From assembly GCA_025353015.1 (NCBI GenBank), contig JANXRM010000164.1:1-43375 (forward strand): a stretch of 43,375 bases of DNA, in the 5' to 3' direction. The translations under genes were made by a program, and so were the position numbers. This document shows, piece after piece, positions 6,936-15,811 of this stretch. The stretch is from Hyphomicrobiales bacterium. GTDB taxonomy: Bacteria > Pseudomonadota > Alphaproteobacteria > Rhizobiales > Hyphomicrobiaceae. Each line of letters begins with the position of its first letter. Positions within the stretch are counted from its first letter, which is position 1. A model generated the notes under the pieces. That model did no database searches. It had not been told where the DNA came from and worked only from the letters and a program-made list of their open reading frames with translations.

Positions 6936-8663
6936 ATGAGCAGGACGGCAGGGCCAGACGTCAGCGTCGGCCAGCATTCGATTGCCGGCGCCAAAGAGCG
7001 CAACGACGATTCCTATGGGATTGTGGTGCCCAAGCCGCCGCTGCTGGCGAGCAAAGGCATTGCCATGGCGATCGCTGATGGTATGTCGTCGAGCGAGGGT
7101 GCAAAGGAAGCGAGCGAGAATTGCGTCAAGAGCTTCCTGCAGGATTACTACAGTACCGCCGAATCCTGGACGGTGAAAAAATCGGTCGGGATCGTACTGA
7201 AGGCCATCAATAGCTGGCTCTATGCGCAAGGGCAAAACCAGCATCAATCCGACCGCGGCATGGTCAGCACGTTCACGGGCGTCATTCTGAAGGCCGGGGC
7301 AGCTCACATTTTCCATGTCGGTGATACCCAAGTGGGGCGCTGGCGCGATGGCCGCATGGAGCTATTGACGCGCGCGCACCGGGTCCGCGTTGGTCGCGGG
7401 CTCGAGCACCTGTCGCGCGCACTCGGCATCGGCCAGAACCTCGAGATCGACTACCGGATGGAGCCGGTGGAAGCTGGCGATTTTCTTTTGTTCACTACCG
7501 ACGGCGTGCATGATCACGTCTCGCCGAGCCAGCTCGCGCAAATCATCCGCCAGGTCATGAGCGACGATCTCGACCTCGATCACGCCGCGCGCCTGATCGT
7601 CGAGCAGGCACTCGGGCAGGGCAGCCAGGACAATCTCACCTGCCAGATCGTTCGTATCGACAATCCGGGTGTAGTGGACGAAAACTCGCATCTCAAACAG
7701 TTGACGGCAATGCCCTTCCCGCCCGAGCTCAACCCCGGCATGCGCTTCGAGGGCTACGAAATCGACCGCTCGCTGCATGCCAGCAAACGCACGCAGATCT
7801 ATCTTGCCCGGGACGAGGAATCAGGCGCGGCAGTCGTGCTGAAGACGCCATCGGTGAATTTCGAGGACGACCCGGTCTACATCGAGATGTTCTCGCGCGA
7901 GGAGTGGGTTGGCCGCCTTGCAGCTAGCGACCACGTGTTGCGCATCATGTCGCCATCTCGGGCGCGGCGGCACCTCTACTACGTGACCGAGTATTTTGAC
8001 GGCCAGACGCTGCGGCAATGGATGCTGGACAACAAGCATCCGCATCTCGAAAGCGTGCGCGATATCGTGGAGCAGATCGCGAAGGGGCTGCGAGCTTTCC
8101 ACCGTAAGGACATCATCCATCAGGATTTGAAGCCGGAAAACGTGATGATCGGTCGCAATGGCGTGGTCAAGATCATCGACTTCGGATCCTCGCGCGCGGC
8201 CAGCATGGACGACGCAGCCACGCCCGTGGCGCAGCCGGGCCTCGTCGGCACACTCGACTACACCGCCCCCGAATATCATCACGGTGAGCGGCCGACAAAT
8301 CGCGCCGACATCTACGCGCTCGGCGTGATCGCCTACGAGATGCTGACCGGAAAATTGCCTTATGGCCGAGGTTTTGCAAACGCGCGCGATATCGGCCGGC
8401 GCGATTACATTCCTGCCGCCTCGATCCGGGAGGACATTCCGGTCTGGGTCGACGCTGCGCTGGCAAAAGCGGTCGACAAGCGGCCGGCGGAGCGCACGGA
8501 AGTCCTATCGGCGCTGACTGAGGATCTCCGGCGGCCAAACATCAACCTCGGCTACGACCGGCCGCGGCCATTGCTGGAGCGCAACCCGGTCGCTGTCTGG
8601 CGGACTTTGGCGATCGGGATGGGTCTTCTGAATATCGTGTTGGTGTACCTGCTGCGGCGGTGA
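6936..8663 (+). CDS. Bifunctional PPM phosphatase - Ser/Thr protein kinase, membrane anchored
   Basis: A 575-residue fusion. Residues 1-245 are a PP2C/PPM phosphatase with the metal-binding motifs ERNDDSYG, AIADGMSS, HVGDTQVGRW, TTDGVHDHV and GSQDNLTC. Residues about 268-530 are a Hanks-type kinase with VVLKTPS (ATP lysine), HQDLKPENVMI (catalytic loop), KIIDFGSS and GTLDYTAPEY. A single C-terminal helix (about 555-572) ending in RR anchors it, with both enzymes in the cytoplasm. Start ATG 6936 is chosen; TTG 6927 is possible. It lies 22 bp after narK. Such phosphatase-kinase fusions recur beside narK/nasA genes, so control of nitrate uptake is the likely job; the target is unknown. Confidence 0.88.
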   Translation: MSRTAGPDVSVGQHSIAGAKERNDDSYGIVVPKPPLLASKGIAMAIADGMSSSEGAKEASENCVKSFLQDYYSTAESWTVKKSVGIVLKAINSWLYAQGQNQHQSDRGMVSTFTGVILKAGAAHIFHVGDTQVGRWRDGRMELLTRAHRVRVGRGLEHLSRALGIGQNLEIDYRMEPVEAGDFLLFTTDGVHDHVSPSQLAQIIRQVMSDDLDLDHAARLIVEQALGQGSQDNLTCQIVRIDNPGVVDENSHLKQLTAMPFPPELNPGMRFEGYEIDRSLHASKRTQIYLARDEESGAAVVLKTPSVNFEDDPVYIEMFSREEWVGRLAASDHVLRIMSPSRARRHLYYVTEYFDGQTLRQWMLDNKHPHLESVRDIVEQIAKGLRAFHRKDIIHQDLKPENVMIGRNGVVKIIDFGSSRAASMDDAATPVAQPGLVGTLDYTAPEYHHGERPTNRADIYALGVIAYEMLTGKLPYGRGFANARDIGRRDYIPAASIREDIPVWVDAALAKAVDKRPAERTEVLSALTEDLRRPNINLGYDRPRPLLERNPVAVWRTLAIGMGLLNIVLVYLLRR

Positions 8664-8777
8664 TCGCGCGATGCCTGCTGTTATGCGGTGACTAAGTCGA
8701 TCAACGCCGATCGATGCGAATCTGAACCGCCATACAGCGTTGTCGTGCGCTCCTCTGGGCCAGTACGCGTTGCTCGC

Positions 8778-9632
8778 TCATAGCGCCCGCTTTCCGATGA
8801 TCGCAGTCCGCAGCCGCGATGAAATCCAGTCGATGAGTGCGACTGTAACAAGGATCAACAGGATCAGGAACGAGACCGTCGGCCATTCGAGCGTGCGGAT
8901 CTGTTCAGAAAGATGCAGCCCGATGCCGCCGGCGCCGACGATGCCGATAATGGTGGCCGACCGCGTATTCGATTCGAAATAGTAGAGCACCTGGCTCGCG
9001 ATCAACGGGAGCACCTGGGGCAACACGCCAAAACGCACGGCATGCGGTGCACCGCCACCTGCGGCAACGACACCCTCAACGGGTCGCTGATCCGACGTCT
9101 CGATTGCTTCGGAAAACAGCTTGCCGAAGGCTCCGAAGTCGGAGGTCATAATGGCAAGCGCACCGGCGAATGGGCCGAGGCCGACGACATTGATCCAGAT
9201 CAGTGCCCAGATCAGCGTGTCGACGCCACGGATCGTGTCGAAGAAGCGCCGCGTGCAAAACCGCATGATCCGGCTTGTCGTGACGTTACGTGCCGCAAGG
9301 AAGGCCAGTGGAAAGGCCAGAACGGCAGCACAAAGTGTACCAAGGAAGGCAATGCCGAGCGTCTCGGCAAGTGCCTTCAAGTAGATCATCAGCCGTGCCT
9401 CCGCCCCATAAGCCGGCGGCAGCATCAACCGTGCGAATTCGCCAAGACGTCCGAGCCCGTCCCAAATGCGCACGAATGAAAATTCCAGTTGCCAGAGCGC
9501 GATGCCTGCAAGGACGAGCATGCCGCAGGCAATGGAGAGTTCGCGCAGCCGATCGGAATTGCCCGCAAGCAAAGCATCCCGGTGCCGTTGCCGCACACCG
9601 TCGAGATCACCGAACGGAGATTGCATGGTCAT
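8778..9632 (-). CDS. phnE: Phosphonate-type ABC transporter permease PhnE (second copy)
   Basis: A 284-residue inner-membrane permease with about six hydrophobic segments and the binding-protein-dependent permease loop (EAIETSDQRPVEGVVAAGG, then FGVLPQVLPL), followed by the PhnE-typical GIVGAGGIGLHL. Its ATG overlaps the stop of the upstream permease by four bases, so both are translated together and probably form a heterodimer. In complete operons phnC and phnD precede such pairs; here neither is intact. The substrate could be phosphonate, phosphite or another oxyanion. Confidence 0.85.
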   Translation of the reverse strand: MTMQSPFGDLDGVRQRHRDALLAGNSDRLRELSIACGMLVLAGIALWQLEFSFVRIWDGLGRLGEFARLMLPPAYGAEARLMIYLKALAETLGIAFLGTLCAAVLAFPLAFLAARNVTTSRIMRFCTRRFFDTIRGVDTLIWALIWINVVGLGPFAGALAIMTSDFGAFGKLFSEAIETSDQRPVEGVVAAGGGAPHAVRFGVLPQVLPLIASQVLYYFESNTRSATIIGIVGAGGIGLHLSEQIRTLEWPTVSFLILLILVTVALIDWISSRLRTAIIGKRAL

Positions 9633-10528
9633 GCTTGGCGTTCTCCGCTGATGAGACTATGGCGCAGCCGCTCGGTTGCCATGTCGATCAGCATGACGGT
9701 TGCGATAATCATGATCAGCATCGCGCTGATGTCTGAGTAGTAGAACTTGCGTACCGCCGTCAGCAGCTCCTGGCCGATGCCGCCGGCGCCGACGAAACCC
9801 ATGATGGCGGCGCCGCGCACGTTCATTTCGAAACGCATCAGCGCGTAACTTGCGAAGTTGGGGGCCACTTGCGGGAATGCTGCAAAGCGCATGGTCTCGA
9901 CCCAAGTAGCGCCGGCCGCTGTCAACCCTTCGACTGGGGCCAAGTCGATGTTTTCCACGGCTTCCGCGAACTGCTTGCCGAGGGTGCCGACGGTATGGAT
10001 GGCAAGAGCCAGAACGCCTGGCATTGGGCCCAGACCGAATGCGATGACGAAGATCAGCGCAAATACGATCTCGGGCACCGTGCGGCAGAATTCGAGAACC
10101 CGCCGTGCTGCTACCCGCCCGATGCGTGTCTGTGCCACGTTGGCGGACGCGTGAAAGCACAAGAGGAAGCCACCGATCGCGCCAACGACTGTTCCGAGAT
10201 AGGCGATCAGCAACGTCTCGAAGAGTTGTTTACCCCAGACCTTCCAACCCCAGAACCATTCGGCAAGATCGGCGGGCAATGTCGCCAGGCTCAAGGCAGG
10301 AATAAGTTGCTTCAGGTAGTTCGGAAAGCGGCCAATGTTGGCAAAGAATTTCGATAAATCAATCTCGGCTGCAGTTGCCGCCAGCGCCCCGCAGACCACC
10401 AGCGCCAGCGCACCGAAGAGGAAGCGCCATCGCTTGGCGCGAAGGGTAGCTGCGTAAGCATCGTGCAATAGCGCAAGTTGCCCAGGTGGCAACGACTTTA
10501 TGGCAGAATTCTTGATGGCAGCATCCAC
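9629..10528 (-). CDS. phnE: Phosphonate-type ABC transporter permease PhnE (first copy)
   Basis: A 299-residue permease paralogous to its neighbour. It has an N-terminal cytoplasmic tail, about six membrane segments, the loop EAVENIDLAPVEGLTAAGA followed by FAAFPQVAP, and GFVGAGGIGQEL near the end. It is the upstream member of the pair. Just 5' of it, on the same strand, is only a short reading frame that may be the end of phnD, and no ATPase gene. As it stands the importer is incomplete unless ATPase and receptor are encoded elsewhere. Confidence 0.85.
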   Translation of the reverse strand: MDAAIKNSAIKSLPPGQLALLHDAYAATLRAKRWRFLFGALALVVCGALAATAAEIDLSKFFANIGRFPNYLKQLIPALSLATLPADLAEWFWGWKVWGKQLFETLLIAYLGTVVGAIGGFLLCFHASANVAQTRIGRVAARRVLEFCRTVPEIVFALIFVIAFGLGPMPGVLALAIHTVGTLGKQFAEAVENIDLAPVEGLTAAGATWVETMRFAAFPQVAPNFASYALMRFEMNVRGAAIMGFVGAGGIGQELLTAVRKFYYSDISAMLIMIIATVMLIDMATERLRHSLISGERQA

Positions 10529-10541
10529 GTGCTCGACACCT

Positions 10542-10775
10542 TCAATTCAACGATGGTGACCACCTCGGGCGGCCACTGTCGACCAACGCCAGCCAGCTCG
10601 TCTTCTTCTTGCGAAGTTTGTCGACGAACGTGTTCACCGTGATGATGGCGTCAAAGGCATTGTTGTCAACCGCCGCCGAAGGTTTGGCCTTGCTATTGGT
10701 TGCGGTTTCAACGGCGGCCTTGTCCTTGGTCGCGATGTCGAGAACGGCCGCCTTGATTGCGGTCGTCCCGTCCAT
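10542..10775 (-). pseudogene. Probable 3' remnant of a phosphonate receptor gene (phnD-like)
   Basis: This 77-codon frame ends 13 bp before the first phnE, exactly where phnD normally lies. Its middle (IKAAVLDIATKDKAA, AAVDNNAFDAIITVNTF, VDKLRKKK) looks like the C-terminal end of PhnD-type receptors, which close with a D-x-x-Y/F-D-x-I segment and a basic VDxLRKK tail. An in-frame TGA lies a few codons upstream, and neither a signal peptide nor the ligand-binding core is present. I infer a decayed receptor gene; a small unrelated gene is the alternative. Confidence 0.42.
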
Positions 10776-10889
10776 ACGAAGGCCTTCTCACTGTCAAATC
10801 ATCGGCGTTCAAGGTATCGATCAGTATCATGACTCGAGCCATCGGCCGCTCGATGCGCAAGGATCGTTTGAACATGAAAGGCGACGGGC

Positions 10890-11132
10890 ATGAGCAATAG
10901 CGAGCACGCCCGGCTGCGGCGTCTGCGACGACGCGCCAACAGGTTGGGCGCGAACGGGCATCGCATCGTACCGCGCCGTCATGGCAGCGGCGCGCGTGCG
11001 AAGGACGGCTGGCAACTGATCGAGAACGTGACGAATGTGGTTATAGAGCCGGTGGGCAATGGTGATCCCGTGTCGCTCGACGACATTGACGCCGCCCTCG
11101 AGCGGCTCGAGCAAGGGGCAGGGGCAGCGTAA
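10890..11132 (+). CDS. Small hypothetical protein
   Basis: An 80-residue frame that I do not recognise. The first 35 residues are very basic (RLRRLRRRANRLG, RRHGSGARAK); the rest is acidic with a likely amphipathic helix at the end (SLDDIDAALERLEQG). A GACGGGC stretch just before the ATG is only a weak ribosome site. It lies between decayed transport genes, and the frame could be fortuitous. Confidence 0.35.
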   Translation: MSNSEHARLRRLRRRANRLGANGHRIVPRRHGSGARAKDGWQLIENVTNVVIEPVGNGDPVSLDDIDAALERLEQGAGAA

Positions 11133-11190
11133 AGCGCTCGCACGAACCCGCGATCCGTTCGTTTGGGTCCGTGCAGGCGTCAGGCCGAAC

Positions 11191-12000
11191 TTATTCGGCG
11201 CGAATATTGAATTGCTTTGTCAGCTTCCCGTAGCGCTCGAAATCGCTTTGTAGGAGAGCTGTCGTCGCTGCGGGTGATATCGGCGACGGTGTCAGCGCCA
11301 ATCCGAACATGATCTGCTTGATGTTTGGCTCAAGCGCGATCTTGTTCACGGCGCGGGCCATGCGGTCGACGATCTTTTGCGGCGTTCCGGGCGGTGCAAA
11401 CAGGCCGAACCACACGACGAAATCGAGGTCGGGATAAATCTCCTTCATCATCGGAACATCAGGGTAGTCCGTGCGACGGCTGCGCCCAAACACACCAAGC
11501 AGCTTGGCTTTGCCGGTCGCGACATGGGGCAGCCCGACGGGATCCGCCTGGATCTGCACGACGCCTGCAAGGAAATCCGCCAGAACTTCGCCGGTGCCAC
11601 GATAGGGAACATGCAGGATGTCCAGGCCGGCCGCGAATTTGAAGGACTCGCAGATCAGGTGGCCGTAGCTGCCGACGCTGGCGGTTCCCCAGCTCAGTTT
11701 GCCCGGCTTCTGTTTGGCATAGGCAACCAATTCGGGAATCGAGTTGGCCGGCACCGAGGGATGCGTCGTAATGAGCAGCGTCCCCTCGGCGAGGGATGTC
11801 ACGGGTATCAGATCCTTCAAAGGGTCGAATGCGAGCTTCCTGAGATGCGGTAGAATGACCATGGTCAAGGAGGGGGTGGCGAGGAACGTATAGCCGTCGG
11901 GAGCTGACTTGATCACGGCCTCCGCGCCGATGGCACCGGAGGCGCCGCCCTTGTTCTCGATGACGACCTGTTGACCGAATTCGCGCGACAAGCCCTCCAC
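11191..12000 (-). pseudogene. Tripartite tricarboxylate transporter receptor (Bug/TctC family), N-terminally truncated
   Basis: The 269-codon frame matches the mature part of Bug-family periplasmic receptors: VVIENKGGASGAIGAE, APDGYTFLATPS, ELVAYAKQKPGKLSWGTAS, HVPYRGTGEVLADFLAG and AAPPGTPQKIVDRMARAV-like segments in order. The family's signal peptide and its first 40-50 mature residues (including the usual YPxRPIRIIVPF start) are absent. Reading the frame further upstream gives seven plausible codons and then a TAA near 12021. The GTG at 12000 is therefore only the first start left. Without export the product cannot work as a receptor. No TctA/TctB membrane genes are nearby, which is common for this expanded family. 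Confidence 0.72.
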
Positions 12001-12282
12001 ATAGGGCCTTGTCGCATTGGATTAAAATCTCCCGCCATATCGTTCTTATTGTTCGTATCGGTATCGATTGATACGGCTGCTGCACCTTCTTGGAGCGCAT
12101 CTCTGACGGACCGTAGTCGGCTCCACTCGCGCTCAGACGGCAAGGCAAGCTCTGCTGGTCATTATCGACGGAGCTTGGCCTGCGTGGCCAGTGGAATCTG
12201 CGATGCTTCAAGTTCGGCTTCCGTGTCTTGCTCTCGGCGGACCGAACGCCGATGATTGCGCTCCTCGCATTTGGAGAGACGC
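12001..12282. other. Intergenic stretch with no convincing gene
   Basis: These 282 bp lie between the truncated Bug receptor gene and the first SDR gene, which are divergent. They probably include the decayed 5' end of the receptor gene and the promoter of the downstream catabolic cluster. I see no clear promoter, terminator or conserved frame. Confidence 0.4.
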
Positions 12283-13026
12283 ATGAGATTGAAAAATAAA
12301 GTCGCCATCATCACCGGCGGTGCCCACGGCATGGGAGCGGCGGAAGCCCGCTTGTTTGCCAAGGAAGGTGCGGCGGTTGTGATCGCCGACCTGCTACAGA
12401 AAGAAGGCGACGCGCTCGCCGCCGACATTTGTGCAGGCCAGGGGCGCGCAACGTTCGTCAAGACGGATGTGACCTCGGAAATCGCGTGGGAACACCTGAT
12501 AAAAACGACCATTTCCACCTACGGCCGGCTCGATATCCTGGTGAACAATGCCGGCATCAGCGGTAGCTCGGTCGGCGACGAACTCGCGCTTGCGGGTTGG
12601 GAAAAATTGATGGCCGTCAATGCCACCAGCGTGTTCCTTGGCACCACCCGCTCGGCGGCCGAGATGGCGAAGACGGGCGGTGGCTCCATCGTCAATATAT
12701 CGTCGATCATGGGTTTCATTGGCGGCGCGGACAGTCACCCGGGATACAGCGCTTCAAAGGGGGCGGTGCGCATCTTTACCAAGACCGCCGCCGTCCGGTT
12801 CGGACCGACCGGTGTCCGGGTGAATTCGGTGCATCCTGGCTTCCTGCCGCCGATGCTGAACAATACGAACGCGGCCGGACGCGCTGCCAAAGCCGCCGTC
12901 ACGCCGCTCCGCCGTTTGGGCGAGGTGATGGATGTCGCCTTTGGCGTTCTGTACCTTGCCTCCGATGAGGCGTCGTTCGTCACGGGCACCGAATTGGTGA
13001 TCGATGGCGGCTATATCGCACAGTAG
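12283..13026 (+). CDS. SDR-family NAD(P)-dependent oxidoreductase, canonical
   Basis: A 247-residue classical short-chain dehydrogenase. It has the Rossmann motif ITGGAHGMG near residue 12, NNAG (in ILVNNAGISG), the catalytic Ser in VNISSIMGF and the YSASK pair. It ends with the usual VTGTELVIDGGYIAQ. The ATG at 12283 follows GGAGAG; a TTG 27 bases earlier is less likely. This gene opens the same-strand run that extends to the acyl-CoA ligase at 21300. The substrate is unknown; a hydroxyl/keto conversion within the catabolic pathway is the natural guess. Confidence 0.85.
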   Translation: MRLKNKVAIITGGAHGMGAAEARLFAKEGAAVVIADLLQKEGDALAADICAGQGRATFVKTDVTSEIAWEHLIKTTISTYGRLDILVNNAGISGSSVGDELALAGWEKLMAVNATSVFLGTTRSAAEMAKTGGGSIVNISSIMGFIGGADSHPGYSASKGAVRIFTKTAAVRFGPTGVRVNSVHPGFLPPMLNNTNAAGRAAKAAVTPLRRLGEVMDVAFGVLYLASDEASFVTGTELVIDGGYIAQ

Positions 13027-13320
13027 GCAGTGGGACCATAGGCACTGGGGGTATCACATCACACTGACCGTCGACACTTGCGAGCCAATCTTGAGAGTTG
13101 CGTCCAATGGAACCGCAGCAAGGGCCGAGCGCCGAGCCCACTCGAATGTCCGTAGAATGTCCGTCACCCTCGCCGCAAAGGTGGCCCGACTACAGGTATC
13201 GAACATTCGCGCCTTGACGACGACGGAACGCTGGTCAAGCGTGTCCGCTAGCTGAGGTATCGCGTCGGCGTTTGCCCAATGTGTTGCAGACGGCAACCGC
13301 CGGCGGGACAGGATCTCGAC
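13027..13320. other. Intergenic stretch without a supported gene
   Basis: Between the first and second SDR genes there are about 350 bp. The only frames here are short and lack a ribosome site or family resemblance. The right end runs into 13-bp tandem repeats. Confidence 0.4.
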
Positions 13321-13359
13321 GGCCAGAAATGAAGGCCAGAAATGAAGGCCAGAAATGAA
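13321..13359 (+). repeat. Three exact 13-bp tandem repeats before the second SDR gene
   Basis: GGCCAGAAATGAA is repeated three times without mismatch at 13321-13333, 13334-13346 and 13347-13359, then GGGAAG follows. The last copy ends 15 bp before the ATG at 13375. Each copy contains an ATG followed by a purine-rich run, and because 13 is not a multiple of three each copy places that ATG in a different frame. Confidence 0.92.
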
Positions 13360-13374
13360 GGGAAGACATTGGGC

Positions 13375-14166
13375 ATGAACCTCGATCTGAAGGGTAAATC
13401 GGTGCTGGTCACCGGTGGCAACCGCGGCATTGGCCTCGCGATTGCGCTGGCATTTGCAGAAGAAGGCGCGAACGTCGCTGTCTGTGGCCGCGACAGGGCG
13501 GCGCTCGCGGAGGCGGAAGCGAAGATTGCTGCGAAGGGCGTCAAGGCAAAAGCCGTCGCGGTCGACCTCTTCACTGCTGCAGGGTGCTCGGACGCGGTCG
13601 CAGCGCCGGTCGACGCCTTCGGCGGCCTTGACATTCTGGTCAACAACGCATCGACCTCGGTCAGCGGCAATATCGAGACGCTCGACGACGACGGGCTGAT
13701 GGAGCGACTGAACGGGAAGGCGCTGGCGTATATGCGCTGCTGCCGTGCCGCGCTGCCGCATCTGCGGAAATCCCCGCGTGGTCGCGTCATCTGCATCGGC
13801 GGCACCGCCGCGCGTCACGCCGGTGCCACCGCACTGCCGAGCGCGCTTGGCAATTCGGCGCTGATTGCGTTCGTCAGGCATTTCAGCGCGACGGTGGCGG
13901 CCGAGGGAATTACGGCGAACATCGTCCACCCACCCTTCACCAAAACAGACCGTTATCCAGCGCGGCGCGCGGCTTTGGCGAAGCAACTCGGCGTCAGCGA
14001 GGCGGAGGCCGAAGCAAGGTTCGCCGCTCAGTTCCCGATTGGTCGCATTGTCGAGCCGTCTGATATCGCGCCGATGGTTCTCTTCCTCGCCTCGCCGCAA
14101 GCGTCGGCGATAACGGGTCAGAGCATTGCCATCGACGGCGGCTCGACGCCGGGCACGTATTACTAG
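13375..14166 (+). CDS. SDR-family protein lacking the canonical Tyr/Lys catalytic pair
   Basis: A 263-residue SDR-fold protein with an intact cofactor motif (LVTGGNRGIGLAIA near residue 12) and a C-terminal ITGQSIAIDGGSTPG. The active site differs: where YxxxK is expected, the sequence is SALGN (Ser156, Asn160), and the catalytic-Ser strand reads VICIGGTAA. NNAG is NNAS. Divergent SDRs with a GN-x-AL-x-AF segment in this place are known, so this may be a natural subfamily rather than a damaged gene. Start ATG 13375 is preceded by GGGAAG; an upstream in-frame start at 13342 would translate the repeats. Cofactor binding is likely; classical dehydrogenase chemistry is doubtful. Confidence 0.8.
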   Translation: MNLDLKGKSVLVTGGNRGIGLAIALAFAEEGANVAVCGRDRAALAEAEAKIAAKGVKAKAVAVDLFTAAGCSDAVAAPVDAFGGLDILVNNASTSVSGNIETLDDDGLMERLNGKALAYMRCCRAALPHLRKSPRGRVICIGGTAARHAGATALPSALGNSALIAFVRHFSATVAAEGITANIVHPPFTKTDRYPARRAALAKQLGVSEAEAEARFAAQFPIGRIVEPSDIAPMVLFLASPQASAITGQSIAIDGGSTPGTYY

Positions 14167-14207
14167 GCAAACCAGCCCGATGGTGATCGGACAACGATGG
14201 AGGCCGC

Positions 14208-15629
14208 ATGTCCACGGAAAGCATCAATCGTCGCCTGTCGCGCTGGGTCGCAGGATTAGCGTATTCGGATATCCCGCCAGAGGTTCTCGACCGCGCGCGC
14301 GGCGTCATGCTGCAGGGTTTATCGTCGTGTCTGCTCGGCCACGAATTCCCCGAAACGAAGCAGGCCATTCGCCTTGTCGAAGATGAGGAGCAAGGCATCG
14401 CCGGGACGACCACGGCATTGGTCAAAGGGCGGCGCTTTACGCGCGTTGGAGCGGCCTTCATCAATGCCGAGATGATGTTTGCCGGTGGCAAGTGGGACAC
14501 TTTTCGCATGGTGTGCCACCCGAGTTGCGCTGTCCTGCCCGCGGCCCTCATGGCGGCCGAAGTCACGCGCTGCTCCGGCCGCGAGTTCCTGACCGGAGTG
14601 GTTGCGGGCTACGAGGTTATGGAACGCCTTGCCGCCGATTTTGTGCCCACAATCCTGGCGCGCGGTTTTCATTCGGGCGCGCTGTTTAGTATTTTCGGCG
14701 CCGCGACCGCGGTTGCCAAGATCATGCGGCTGACCGAGGACCAGGTCCACGGCACGCTCGCCCAATGTGTCAACCTGGCTGCGGGTAACCTCGAGGGTGG
14801 TCGCAGCGGCGGTCGGTCCGTGCGCGAAGGTGCAGCCGTGCGCAATGCTCTGCTGGCTGTCGGTCTGGCACGGCAGGGTATTCCAGGTGGCGACACGGTT
14901 TTCGAAGGCGAAGCCGGTTTCTATTTCGCCTATGCCGGCAACAGGGAAGGGCACCTCACCCACAGCTTCACGGGCGCGCGCACCGCAGACTTCGCGGCCA
15001 TCACCGGGAAACTCGGCGAACAATGGGTGTTTCTCGAAACGCTCTATCGAATCTATTCGACAGCTGGCTACAACATTGCCCACGTCGACGTAACCGCGGC
15101 GCTCTGCAAGCGCGACAATATCCAGCCCGAGCAGGTCGAGCGGGTCGAGTGCCTCGTGAACTGGCTCGAGTCCCAGTATCCGAGCCCAGCCTTTCCCTCG
15201 CGCCGGACCGATATCGTGCCGGGGCCCGAGCAGCCGCACTATTATGCTGCGTACGCCATCCTCACCGGTGGGTTCCCAGTGACGAAGAACGTGGTCCAGA
15301 AGGTCGGCGAAGCGGATCCCGCGGGCATCGGCGAGATGATGCAGCGCGTCCGCGTCATTCCCTCACACACGCAATCATTGTTCGCACCACGCGTGACCAT
15401 CCACACCCGCGATGGCGTTGCCCACGCCTGGCAGGCGACCGGGCAGGAGTTCGTCCTGACCTTCGACCAACTGGCGCAAAGGCTGTCCCCGATTGGCGCC
15501 GTGGCCGCCATTGGCCAGAAACAGTATGCCGATCTGATTGCTGAGTGCCGGCAGATCGAGCAAGCGAAGGATCTTGGCAGATTGATCGCGCTCACCTGCG
15601 CACCCCTTTCGTGTCGTTCTCAATCCTGA
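14208..15629 (+). CDS. MmgE/PrpD family protein
   Basis: A 473-residue cytoplasmic protein of the 2-methylcitrate dehydratase-like (MmgE/PrpD) family. It begins with a helical domain (ARGVMLQGLSSCLLG, then FINAEMMFAGG) and contains CHPSCAVLPAALMAAE and LTGVVAGYEVMERLA, the positions of the PrpD core HPG...PA and GYEV..R motifs. The second half carries the smaller alpha/beta lid. Family members dehydrate or isomerise carboxylic acids such as 2-methylcitrate, cis-aconitate or itaconate-type substrates. No prpB/prpC lies nearby, so a role in a different acid-degradation pathway is more likely. ATG 14208 is preceded by GGAGGCC. Confidence 0.85.
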   Translation: MSTESINRRLSRWVAGLAYSDIPPEVLDRARGVMLQGLSSCLLGHEFPETKQAIRLVEDEEQGIAGTTTALVKGRRFTRVGAAFINAEMMFAGGKWDTFRMVCHPSCAVLPAALMAAEVTRCSGREFLTGVVAGYEVMERLAADFVPTILARGFHSGALFSIFGAATAVAKIMRLTEDQVHGTLAQCVNLAAGNLEGGRSGGRSVREGAAVRNALLAVGLARQGIPGGDTVFEGEAGFYFAYAGNREGHLTHSFTGARTADFAAITGKLGEQWVFLETLYRIYSTAGYNIAHVDVTAALCKRDNIQPEQVERVECLVNWLESQYPSPAFPSRRTDIVPGPEQPHYYAAYAILTGGFPVTKNVVQKVGEADPAGIGEMMQRVRVIPSHTQSLFAPRVTIHTRDGVAHAWQATGQEFVLTFDQLAQRLSPIGAVAAIGQKQYADLIAECRQIEQAKDLGRLIALTCAPLSCRSQS

Positions 15630-15811
15630 CGGCCACGGCTCCACGGTTTCAAGTTCGTCATATTCTTCCGTAGCAGCCAACGAAGTGTTCTTGCCGGAGC
15701 CGCTGCAGCCGCCGTCACAACGGCCGCCGTTCGCGTCGACAATTGGCCACAACGACGGAAATGCGCTATTCGGGAATGAATATCGTTCGTTCAGAGTTCA
15801 GGGAGTTTCCT

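Noticed and set aside
5750-7003. Long minus-strand open frame (417 codons) opposite narK
   Set aside because: It is antisense to a clear transporter. Its composition (rich in Arg, Gln, Glu, Ala, His) is typical of GC-skewed shadow frames and it has no family resemblance.
13004-13255. Small plus-strand gene between the first two SDRs
   Set aside because: The frame overlaps the end of the first SDR gene, lacks a ribosome site, and has no recognisable motif.
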